In this document: one piece after another, positions 44,866 to 53,003 of the stretch
Layout: each line of letters opens with the position of its first letter
Position numbering within the stretch: the stretch's first letter is position 1
Assembly (NCBI GenBank): GCA_910578795.1
Contig: CAJTSD010000006.1
Span: 60,689-124,688 of the forward strand
Length of the DNA stretch: 64,000 nt
DNA from: an uncultured Lachnospiraceae bacterium
GTDB lineage: Bacteria > Bacillota > Clostridia > Lachnospirales > Lachnospiraceae
Direction: 5' to 3'
Notes under the pieces: model-generated
Database searches by the model: none
Told to the model about the DNA's origin: nothing
The model's input: the letters and a program-made list of their open reading frames with translations, nothing else
Translations under genes and position numbers: made by a program

Positions 44866-46452
44866 ATGAAAAACAAAAGACATAAGGCAATATTCCAATC
44901 GAAATATTTAATGATACAACTTATTGTTTTGGCAGTATTGTATGGTACGATTGCAATTCTGGTGGAATCAGCAGAGTGGTTTCAGCGGTGGTGGGGAAAA
45001 ATAAGCTTTGCTACAGTGGTATATCAATTGACAACGCCGCTTAAGGGCACGGAAAGCAGTGTGATCGTTTCTTATTGTCAGGGAGTGTTTCCAATGGTAA
45101 TCACACGGCTTGTACTTGTATTGGGATTTTGGTATTTATTTGTGAGGATTTTTTCCGTATTGGATATGAATGTTCATATCCGAATATTGAAAAAACAGTT
45201 TACAGTAAAATTCGGAAAAGGTTTTTTGGGGGGGGGGGTATCGTTCCTCCTGCTGCTTACGCTGCTGTCCGCATATGAACTCAACCATGAGGTGCAGGCG
45301 CTGGGAATTGACGATTATATTGAAGAAGTACGTGAGAGCTCTACAATTCACGAGGATTATTACGTAGTACCATCGGAAACGATTATGAAATTTCCGGATA
45401 AGAAAAGAAATTTGATTTTTATTTATTTGGAATCAATGGAAAATACATATGCCTGTGTTGAAGACGGCGGAGGCAAGCCAGTCAATTATATACCGGAGCT
45501 TACGCAGTTAGCGGACGAACATGTCAGCATATCCAATACGGACAAAATCGGCGGGATTTACGCAAACGAAAGGTCCGGATGGACAATCGCAGCGCTTCTT
45601 GGCGCGACCGCAGGAGTACCATATAAGATTCCTGGAAATGAGTTGTGGGGGGAATCTTCCGCAGGGCAATACACGGAGTTTTTACCCGGTCTTACGACGC
45701 TGGGGGATATTTTGGAAAATCAGGGGTATCAGAGTTACTTCCTTTGTGGTTCAGAGGGGGAATTTGCAGGCAGGGACTTATATTTTCAGAAGCATGGAAA
45801 TTATAAAATACTGGATTACAATTACGCGGTGCAGAATCATTATATTCCTTCTGATTACTATGTGTTTTGGGGGTATGAAGATTGTAAAATGTTTGATATT
45901 GCAAAACAGGAGCTTACCCAGATAGCGCAGAACGAGGAGCCCTTTAATTTCACCATGCTGACGGTTGACACACATCTTCCGGCTGGATATTTGTGTGAGG
46001 CGTGTGGGAACCAGTATCCGGACCAGTATGAGAATGTAGTGTCATGTTCAAGTAAGCAGGTTGGCGCGTTTGTGGAGTGGGTCAAAAAGCAGGAATGGTT
46101 TGAGAATACAACAATCATATTACTCGGAGACCATAAGTCGATGGTAAATGATTTTTGGGATGACATTGGTGATTTTCAAAGAAGAACTTACAACTGCTTC
46201 ATTAATCTTCCGGAAACGGTCGATGTTTCCAATGTGAAAAAGAGGGATGTCAGCACGCTGGACATGTTCCCGACAACGCTTGCCGCAATCGGCGTTGAAA
46301 TTGACGGCGATCGGCTGGGACTTGGAACGAATGCTTTTTCGCAGAGGAGCACGCTGGTTGAGGAAATGGGAGAGGCGGAGTTTGACATGCAGTTGAGCAG
46401 GTACTCAAAATATTATAATGAACAGTTTATTCATGGATTAAAGCTATATTGA
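44866..46452 (+). CDS. MdoB/OpgB-like phosphoglycerol transferase with an internal G11 tract
   Basis: A 528-residue protein with about three to four N-terminal helices and a sulfatase-fold domain. IFIYLESMENTY carries the first metal ligand, the nucleophile is T240 in RSGWTIAALLGATAGVP, and LTVDTHLPAGYLCEACG and LLGDHKSMVND complete the site. The T-I-A-x2-L-x-A-T-x-G pattern and the Cys-containing THLPAGY segment match OpgB/MdoB, which moves phosphoglycerol onto membrane-derived glucans. Residues 121-125 are encoded across a run of eleven G bases (45228-45238); gain or loss of one G would truncate the protein before its catalytic domain. AGGGGAAAA precedes the ATG. Confidence 0.87.
   Translation: MKNKRHKAIFQSKYLMIQLIVLAVLYGTIAILVESAEWFQRWWGKISFATVVYQLTTPLKGTESSVIVSYCQGVFPMVITRLVLVLGFWYLFVRIFSVLDMNVHIRILKKQFTVKFGKGFLGGGVSFLLLLTLLSAYELNHEVQALGIDDYIEEVRESSTIHEDYYVVPSETIMKFPDKKRNLIFIYLESMENTYACVEDGGGKPVNYIPELTQLADEHVSISNTDKIGGIYANERSGWTIAALLGATAGVPYKIPGNELWGESSAGQYTEFLPGLTTLGDILENQGYQSYFLCGSEGEFAGRDLYFQKHGNYKILDYNYAVQNHYIPSDYYVFWGYEDCKMFDIAKQELTQIAQNEEPFNFTMLTVDTHLPAGYLCEACGNQYPDQYENVVSCSSKQVGAFVEWVKKQEWFENTTIILLGDHKSMVNDFWDDIGDFQRRTYNCFINLPETVDVSNVKKRDVSTLDMFPTTLAAIGVEIDGDRLGLGTNAFSQRSTLVEEMGEAEFDMQLSRYSKYYNEQFIHGLKLY
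45228..45238 (+). repeat. Homopolymer of 11 G, candidate phase-variation switch
   Basis: Eleven consecutive G bases inside the MdoB-like gene, spanning the end of codon 121 to the start of codon 125. At the present length the gene is in frame (ON). A 12-G tract would run into a stop at 45278, a 10-G tract into a TAG near 45365. No other G run in the window is longer than seven. Slipped-strand mispairing at such tracts is a well-known switch for surface-glycan enzymes in host-associated bacteria. Confidence 0.85.
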
Positions 46453-46468
46453 TTGGAGGATGAAAAAT

Positions 46469-46810
46469 ATGTGGATGGAATTTATTGCCCTGTTTGCACC
46501 GGCGGTCATCACAATGTCTATAAGGTACAGTCATAATAATGGAAAACCGTGGGAATGGTTTCGGTATGTTCGGGAATATACAACGGCACTTCTAATAAAT
46601 GTCTGGTCAACACAGGCGGTCATTATATATGTGCTTAGGGCAACAGGAGAAGAGAGCGGTGATTTTGTGCGCTTTGTCTTTATGACCAAATATCTTTTGA
46701 TTGCGTGCGCGCTTGCGTTTGTAACGGCTTATGTATGGGAAGCGCTTGCGAAAGCATTGTCTGTGTCCGTCCGGTTTGAGGAGCGCAGTAAGGGTGAGGA
46801 GTGTAAATAA
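46469..46810 (+). CDS. Small three-helix membrane protein
   Basis: A 113-residue protein with three predicted helices (about residues 4-20, 38-58 and 73-95) and a charged C-terminus. I do not recognise the family. ATG 46469 lies 9 bases after GGAGG; the ATG at 46460 abuts the site and is unlikely. It follows the MdoB-like gene by 16 bases. It shares size, helix number and placement beside a membrane transferase with the protein at 44489, but sequence identity looks low. Confidence 0.7.
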   Translation: MWMEFIALFAPAVITMSIRYSHNNGKPWEWFRYVREYTTALLINVWSTQAVIIYVLRATGEESGDFVRFVFMTKYLLIACALAFVTAYVWEALAKALSVSVRFEERSKGEECK

Positions 46811-46947
46811 ATTATTGGAAAAATTCCCCTATGCAAATGTTATAAAATCATGTATACTAAATAATATGTTTAAAATAGCCCATTACTTGTCAAAATATAG
46901 TAATGGTATTTTCTTGTCACATACAAAGTAATGTGGAGGTAGGGTTG

Positions 46948-48561
46948 GTGAAAAAAATTTTAGACAAAAATGCATATAAAGTAGCGTTTGTTATTTTACT
47001 TTTTGTGCAGATTATATATATGATTTATTGGGGACATGTCAAAAGCGGTTACTATGTAGATGAATTCTTTACCTATGATAAAGCACATTTCCTGTCGGCA
47101 TCTACGCCAGAGCGTGTTAAGTTATATGATGCGGATTATATGGCGTATAATAAATGGTTTGATTTATCGGAACTGAAGGCTACGTTGACTGTAGATAAAG
47201 ATAATTCTCTTTTTAACGATGGAATTGTGCATAATATAAAAGCTTTCATACGTTTGCCATACATGGTTTTCCTGAATTATTTAGAAACAATTTTTTTTGC
47301 CGGGGAATTGAATAAGTGGAGCGGCATCAGTCTGAACATATTGTTTTTTGCTATAGGACAGTTCTTTTTGTACCTGCTGGCAAAGAAGATTACAAACAGT
47401 GAAACCGCGTCCCTGCTGGTAGTGGCATTGCATGGGTTTTCGGGGCTTGCCATTAGTATGGTGGCTTTTGTAAGATTTTATATGCTTGTAAATATGTGGA
47501 TGATTATTTTCCTTTATCTGCATCTTTTAATGTGGAATGAAAACAATTTAAGAAAGAATATCGTTTACGAAATTTTGGCAATGGTATTGCTTTTTCTTGC
47601 ATTTAAAAACTCTCCGTTGGTGATTTTGGAAGGCGCAGGGGTTATCCTGTTGTTTTCTGTTGCTTTATTTTTTAGAAAGCGGAAGCAGCAGTTTTTGTTT
47701 TATGCATTGCCAATATTTTTTTGCGCATTGTTGTATTTTTCGTTGTTTACGGATTACATGCAGATTATATATCATCTGAACGACTTGAAGGCTGTGGCGA
47801 GCGGAAATACAGAACTGCAGGATGCAGGCGTTGGTCTGATTAACAATTTGACAAAACTGACACCGGAAAGCTTTGTAAGCCGCAGTATCATGATGGCAAA
47901 TTTTATTAATGATTATTTGTTTGCGCATATATTTGTGGCAGCAGTATTTATGGTATGTGTATTGGTTGCAATTGTAAGAAAAGTAGTATGTAAGGAACCA
48001 TTGGATGAAGGCAGAAGGTTTGCTTATTTTATTATTGGGGGAACCATTATCATTTTTTTGCTGGCGGCAGTCGGCTTGCGCTTGGGCATACTTAGATATA
48101 ATTCGTTCTTGTATCATATGATAGCCATTGTGCTTGTTGCACTGGCAACAGATATCAGTGAAAGTAAAAGAAAGCGTTTCATGATTTTTATTTTGTCAGC
48201 GGCAGTGTGCGGACAGATTTATTTTACAGTTACAATTCCCCGTGTAGACAATTCATATCCTGAGGACAGAGTGCCAGTAGAAACCATTCAGCAAAATAAG
48301 GGAATTGATAATCTGGTGGTGGACTATAACCTTGATGACCGGGTAATGTATGAGTGTCTGGCTTATGGGGATGATAATACAAAGGTTATGTTTGTGCGTT
48401 TTGAAGAGTGCGATCTGAAAGACACTCCGGATACAATGCTTGTATGGCAGTCCGTGAATTGGAGTGCGGAAATTGTGGACAAGCTTGAAAAGGCGGGCTA
48501 CACAGCAATTGAACAAATAGCGCAGACACATGAAAGCATGGTGTTTTTGTGCCGTCGATAA
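46948..48561 (+). CDS. GT39-like membrane glycosyltransferase
   Basis: A 537-residue polytopic protein. The first loop holds GYYVDEFFTYDKAHF, with the Asp-Glu pair at the catalytic position of GT39-type enzymes. Nine or ten helices follow, and the last ~100 residues form a soluble domain. GTG 46948 is chosen because GGAGGTAGGG lies 8 bases upstream; ATG 46903 has no such site. The 137 bases before it contain TATACT (preceded by TG) but no good -35. Probably transfers a lipid-linked sugar outside the cell. Confidence 0.78.
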   Translation: MKKILDKNAYKVAFVILLFVQIIYMIYWGHVKSGYYVDEFFTYDKAHFLSASTPERVKLYDADYMAYNKWFDLSELKATLTVDKDNSLFNDGIVHNIKAFIRLPYMVFLNYLETIFFAGELNKWSGISLNILFFAIGQFFLYLLAKKITNSETASLLVVALHGFSGLAISMVAFVRFYMLVNMWMIIFLYLHLLMWNENNLRKNIVYEILAMVLLFLAFKNSPLVILEGAGVILLFSVALFFRKRKQQFLFYALPIFFCALLYFSLFTDYMQIIYHLNDLKAVASGNTELQDAGVGLINNLTKLTPESFVSRSIMMANFINDYLFAHIFVAAVFMVCVLVAIVRKVVCKEPLDEGRRFAYFIIGGTIIIFLLAAVGLRLGILRYNSFLYHMIAIVLVALATDISESKRKRFMIFILSAAVCGQIYFTVTIPRVDNSYPEDRVPVETIQQNKGIDNLVVDYNLDDRVMYECLAYGDDNTKVMFVRFEECDLKDTPDTMLVWQSVNWSAEIVDKLEKAGYTAIEQIAQTHESMVFLCRR

Positions 48562-48575
48562 AAGGGGGATAAGGA

Positions 48576-49526
48576 ATGTACAAAATATCAGTTGTTGTAC
48601 CTGTATATAATGAGGAAGACAATGTGGCAGAGCTTCACAGGGAGATTAAGGAAGTCTGCGAGGCAAATCATTATACGTATGAAATTATTTTTGTGGATGA
48701 CGGGTCAAGTGACCGGACTGTAGAACGATGCAGGGAGTTAAAGCCATTAAAACTGATTCAATTCCGGAAAAATTTCGGACAAACGGCAGCGATGGATGCC
48801 GGAATAAAGGAAGCGCAATATGATTACATCGTGACGATGGACGGAGACAGACAAAATGATCCGGCTGATATTCCGAACATGCTTCAATATATGGACGAGC
48901 AGGGACTGGATGTGGTATCGGGATGGCGCAAAAACAGAAAAGATACCTTCATGAAAAAATTTATCTCACGGGGAGCAAATTTCCTGAGGGGAATACTTGT
49001 GAAGGACAATATCCATGACAGCGGGTGTTCCTTAAAAGTATACCGGAGAGAATGCTTTCAGGGAATGAACCTGTATGGGGAACAGCATCGGTTTATTCCG
49101 GCTTTGCTGAAAATAAAAGGATTTACGGTGGGAGAAGTCGTTGTCAATCACAGGGCAAGAACTGCCGGAACGACAAAATACAATTGGAAGCGTACTTTTA
49201 AGGGATTTGTGGATATGATTTCCGTGTGGTTTTGGAATAAATATTCCACAAGACCGTTGCATATTTTGGGGACAATGGGAATGCTTTGTCTTGCGACTGG
49301 CGGCGGATGCGGGATTTGGTCGGTGGTTCTGTTTTTGATGGGTAAAAAAATGAGCAATAATATTATGCCGCCGATACTGACCGTGTTTTTTGTGATTATG
49401 GGAATGCTGATGTTTGTGTTCGGATTGATGAGTGAAATCCTGATTAAAACATATTATGGTGTGCATGTGGATGTGCCGTATAGCATTAAAGAAGTCGTGG
49501 ACAGTGAGGAGAATGAAAAAAAGTAA
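48576..49526 (+). CDS. GtrB-like polyprenyl-phosphate glycosyltransferase (GT2)
   Basis: A 316-residue protein with a GT2 domain (ISVVVPVYNEEDNVAELH, FVDDGSSDRT, NFGQTAAMDAGIK, TMDGDRQNDPADIP) and two C-terminal helices (about 230-255 and 265-290). This is the GtrB/DPM1-type architecture that makes undecaprenyl-phosphate-glucose or a similar lipid-linked sugar. Its product is the likely donor for the GtrII and GT39-like enzymes in this window. AGGGGGATAAGGA precedes the ATG. The SGCSLKVYRRECF segment is typical of the subtype. Confidence 0.9.
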   Translation: MYKISVVVPVYNEEDNVAELHREIKEVCEANHYTYEIIFVDDGSSDRTVERCRELKPLKLIQFRKNFGQTAAMDAGIKEAQYDYIVTMDGDRQNDPADIPNMLQYMDEQGLDVVSGWRKNRKDTFMKKFISRGANFLRGILVKDNIHDSGCSLKVYRRECFQGMNLYGEQHRFIPALLKIKGFTVGEVVVNHRARTAGTTKYNWKRTFKGFVDMISVWFWNKYSTRPLHILGTMGMLCLATGGGCGIWSVVLFLMGKKMSNNIMPPILTVFFVIMGMLMFVFGLMSEILIKTYYGVHVDVPYSIKEVVDSEENEKK

Positions 49527-50805
49527 ATTAGGCAAAAATACAATTTTAAATCTGCTGACAAAGGCAAGTGAGGCAGTATTATATTTTGCAACGGATATTA
49601 TGGCTGCGAATCTTTTGGATGAAAAGACATATGGTGAGTGGTGTTTTTTTTATGCGATTGCAACGATGGTGTTCTTAGCGATTAGCTTTGGCATTAATCA
49701 TTCCACAAGAATCAAAGTGGCAAGAGAAGCTGAAAACACGGATAAACAGTCGGCATATATCGTTACCGGCTTTAGATTGAGAATCGCAGTAAGCCTTATC
49801 ATCTTTGGCATGATTATCATAGCAGGGTGGTTTGCAGCGCCTGTTTTAGGATATCCGCAGAAATATCCCCAGCTAAGGGGGATGTTTCTTATGGGAGCTT
49901 TTTTATGCCTGTTAAATTCCTTTTCGGAATTTTATAAGGCAATTTATATCGGAATGCAGAAATTCGATTATGTGTTCTATACGGGTTTGTTGGAATTTGG
50001 CGGATTCTTTGTGTTTGGAATCGGACTGTTGGCATTTTTTAAAAGCGTCTATGCGCTTGAAGTGGGGTATATTGCAGCGCTTGGGCTCGTATCCGTTTTG
50101 GGAATCTGCTTTTTATGGAAAAAACAGGCTCCGAAAGACAGATTGCGGAATGAAAGCATGAAAATGCGCAATGAAATATTGAGCGATGCGCTGCCTTTTC
50201 TGATTACATCATGCGGGACGCTTGTATTTGCTGAGATTGACACGTTTATGATAGGGGCTTTGAGTACGGCTGAGGATGTCGGGGCATATTCCATAGCAAA
50301 GAATCTTGTAAGTAAGTCAACCCATGTGAATTATGCCATTTGTATGGCAACGATGGCAGCACTGGCATATATCGGTGTAAGCGATTTGGAACGCAAAAAA
50401 AAGCTTTTTCATAGGCTTTTAAAACTTAATATGGCAGTTGCGGTTACAATAACGGCAGGATTATTTTTTGTAGGACCTTATGTCATTGTAGTGTTGTATA
50501 AGAATGCGGCAGCCGGAACCATGATAAAATATTTATCCATATATTTTTTCATCTATGTGGTAAATTCATTTTTTTCAATTTTTTTGGATTATCAGGGGAA
50601 GGTCAAGATCAGATCAATCATTTTTTTGGTTTCCATGCTGTTTAACGTGCTGCTAAACGGTCTGTTAATACCAAAATGGGGCGCTGTCGGGGCAGCCGTT
50701 GCCACATGCGTATCCATGATGCCATATGATTTGTTTTTAATCCTGTATACATCAGCAATCTTTCGAAAGCTGACAAACAGGAAAGAAATGCCAGGCAATC
50801 ATTGA
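49513..50805 (+). CDS. Wzx-like oligosaccharide flippase (MOP family)
   Basis: A 430-residue protein with about twelve helices, of the polysaccharide-specific MOP exporter type (Wzx/RfbX). KNTILNLLTKASEAVLYFATD at the start and FAEIDTFMIGALSTAEDVGAY in helix 7 region are typical. It would flip lipid-linked repeat units. ATG 49513 overlaps the GtrB-like gene by 14 bases; AGGAG lies only a base upstream, so coupling with the preceding gene may matter. Together with two PglK-like ABC proteins it is the third possible flippase in the window. Confidence 0.85.
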   Translation: MKKSKLGKNTILNLLTKASEAVLYFATDIMAANLLDEKTYGEWCFFYAIATMVFLAISFGINHSTRIKVAREAENTDKQSAYIVTGFRLRIAVSLIIFGMIIIAGWFAAPVLGYPQKYPQLRGMFLMGAFLCLLNSFSEFYKAIYIGMQKFDYVFYTGLLEFGGFFVFGIGLLAFFKSVYALEVGYIAALGLVSVLGICFLWKKQAPKDRLRNESMKMRNEILSDALPFLITSCGTLVFAEIDTFMIGALSTAEDVGAYSIAKNLVSKSTHVNYAICMATMAALAYIGVSDLERKKKLFHRLLKLNMAVAVTITAGLFFVGPYVIVVLYKNAAAGTMIKYLSIYFFIYVVNSFFSIFLDYQGKVKIRSIIFLVSMLFNVLLNGLLIPKWGAVGAAVATCVSMMPYDLFLILYTSAIFRKLTNRKEMPGNH

Positions 50806-50832
50806 AAAGAATTGTTTGGGGAGGATATATCA

Positions 50833-52944
50833 ATGCTGCAAAAACGATTACTGAACGTGTGTTATTTTGTTGTCAATATTATTTTTGGGGTAATAATCGT
50901 ATATTTATGGCTGCTTTGCGGGTTTAGCACATGCCATATATCATTATCTGAACATACGTATTTTGTGAAGGACAATTTTTTCGTCAATATAATGATTGCA
51001 GGTATGCTTTGCGTGATACTTTTGGTTCTTTCTAAAAGGGAGAATGTCAGGAATCGATTGCGTACGATGGAAGACGAGGCATTTTTGGCAAAAATAGAAA
51101 GAATCCTTCTGTTTTTGATTATAATGGAAGGATTCATAATCATTCTGTCGTTCCGGTCAATTCCCAGAGCAGATCAGTCAGATGTTATGTGCGCCGCATA
51201 TGCTTTAAAAAATGGAGATTATACACCGTTTCAACCGGACGGTTATATTTCTGTCTGTTCAAACCAAATTGGATTGCTTTGGTTTTGGTATATTCTGTCT
51301 TTTGTTTTTGGAGATAAAAATTATCTGGTGTTCCAGCTTATCAATGTATTTGCGATTGCATTGATTTATAAGCAGCTTTGGGATATTTCGGAGCTTTTGA
51401 AACTGCCCAAAATGTGCAGGGTATTTATCCTGCTGTTTGGTATATTCTATTTGCCTTTATTATTCTATTCCACCTTTGCATATGGAAACATCATCGCACA
51501 AATGCTGGCAATGGTAAGTTTAAAATATGAAATGGTTTTTATGAAGCAGCCTCGGATGAAGTATGTTTTTCTATCGGCAGCTGCTCTTATGCTGTCAGTC
51601 GCCATGAAAGAAAATAATCTGATTTTCGCAGTGGCGATGGTAATTTATGCTGTGCTAAAATTGATAGAAACAAAAGAAGCAAAGATTTTGATATTAATGA
51701 TATGCATGATTGCAGGAATCATAACGCAGGCATATTTTTTGGAATCCTTGCTTGAGGCTAAAACGGGAGAACATATAGGAGGGAAGTCCATGTGGTCCTT
51801 TGTCGCAATGGGGCTGCATGATAATGAGGAATTTTGTGATGGCTGGTGGGATGGCAGCAATGATGATACGTATCAGGAAAGCGGATATAATGCGGACGAA
51901 CAGAAGAAAATAGCCATTGCGGATATACAAAACAGATTGCAGGAATTGAATGCGGATAAGCGGTATGCACTTCGCTTTTTTGCCAGAAAGATAGCGTCCC
52001 AGTGGAACAATCCTACGTTTCAGTGCTTTTGGATCAATCAGACTTGTGGAAGCGATGTTGAGCATTCCAAATGGACCAGCAATGTATTAAGCATTCAATA
52101 TTCGGAATTCATAACAGGCATATTGAACATTGTCCAGTTTTTAATCCTGTCAGGTGTGGTATTATCAGTATTATTGTCAAAAGAAAATAGTGCGTATATT
52201 CTCCTGAAAGTGATATTTATCGGAGGATTTTTATTCCATATGGTGTGGGAAGCAAAATGCCAATATGCTTTACCTTATTTTGTGGTATTGTTTCCGGTAT
52301 CCATGAATGGCTACTGGAATTTACTGGTGTACCGACACAAGTGTGTGAATCCGGATGGAAAAAGAGGACGGTGGAACATTTGCCTTTTCGGAGTGTTGAT
52401 AATACTGGTCGTATTGATCAACAGCAGGCTTACCAATAGTCCTATTAAGCTGGATTTTGACGCGGAAGTATATGAACAGTATATCTATAATAACACATCT
52501 GATTTCATCAGGGAGGGATATTATAATATAAAAGTGTATAAGGAGCCTGAATTAATCTTATCCTATACGATACCGGATAAGGATGCAGATGAGGGAATTG
52601 TTTTTACGGATGAGGTTCAGGAAAGCTTACTGGGTAATGTCAAGGTGCAGAATACAGGCGGAACGATTCGTATACAATTTACGGATTCAGAGTACTTTTT
52701 GGAGTTGGATGGGAATGATGAGCAGAGAGGACGGATCCGTGCATATGAGAAAAATAAAGATGAATCACAGGATTGGTTCCTGAGAAATGAATCGCAGGAT
52801 TGGTTTTTGAAAAAAGCGGAGGGTGAACGGCATACGTATTACATCATAAAGGGTAACGGTGCGTTGACATACGATGAAAAAAATGGCACTGTTTTGCTTG
52901 GAAGGCGAGATTATAGTGATTTACAAAAATGGATTATTGAGTGA
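50833..52944 (+). CDS. GT39-like membrane protein with a C-terminal QxW lectin-like domain
   Basis: A 703-residue protein: eleven or so helices up to about residue 545, then a soluble tail. The first loop has IPRADQSDVMCAAYAL, an acidic loop typical of bacterial GT39-like proteins. The tail (about 600-703) has three Q-x-W repeats (QDWFL twice, then QKWIIE), the mark of ricin-type beta-trefoil lectins. A nine-residue in-frame tandem duplication lies at 644-661. ATG 50833 follows GGGGAGG by 8 bases. The lectin-like end may hold the polymer acceptor; this is inference. Confidence 0.7.
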   Translation: MLQKRLLNVCYFVVNIIFGVIIVYLWLLCGFSTCHISLSEHTYFVKDNFFVNIMIAGMLCVILLVLSKRENVRNRLRTMEDEAFLAKIERILLFLIIMEGFIIILSFRSIPRADQSDVMCAAYALKNGDYTPFQPDGYISVCSNQIGLLWFWYILSFVFGDKNYLVFQLINVFAIALIYKQLWDISELLKLPKMCRVFILLFGIFYLPLLFYSTFAYGNIIAQMLAMVSLKYEMVFMKQPRMKYVFLSAAALMLSVAMKENNLIFAVAMVIYAVLKLIETKEAKILILMICMIAGIITQAYFLESLLEAKTGEHIGGKSMWSFVAMGLHDNEEFCDGWWDGSNDDTYQESGYNADEQKKIAIADIQNRLQELNADKRYALRFFARKIASQWNNPTFQCFWINQTCGSDVEHSKWTSNVLSIQYSEFITGILNIVQFLILSGVVLSVLLSKENSAYILLKVIFIGGFLFHMVWEAKCQYALPYFVVLFPVSMNGYWNLLVYRHKCVNPDGKRGRWNICLFGVLIILVVLINSRLTNSPIKLDFDAEVYEQYIYNNTSDFIREGYYNIKVYKEPELILSYTIPDKDADEGIVFTDEVQESLLGNVKVQNTGGTIRIQFTDSEYFLELDGNDEQRGRIRAYEKNKDESQDWFLRNESQDWFLKKAEGERHTYYIIKGNGALTYDEKNGTVLLGRRDYSDLQKWIIE
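52762..52815 (+). repeat. 27-bp in-frame tandem duplication
   Basis: Two adjacent 27-base units, 52762-52788 and 52789-52815, agree at 22 of 27 bases and encode ESQDWFLRN then ESQDWFLKK in the QxW domain of the GT39-like protein. Most differences are silent or conservative, so the duplication is old enough to have drifted but has been kept in frame. Confidence 0.85.
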
Positions 52945-53003
52945 GTTTCAGATATGTGCTCGATTGTGAACACAAAATACGAGTAAGATAAAGGAGAAGT
53001 AAC

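Noticed and set aside
45228..45238. G11 as a plain assembly error
   Set aside because: Possible, but the gene is in frame at exactly this length and both flanks encode the expected family sequence, so it is kept as a real tract pending read-level checks.
45075..45278. Alternative-frame ORF through the G11 tract as a separate gene
   Set aside because: It is just the +1 frame of the MdoB-like gene; useful only for showing where a 12-G variant would terminate.
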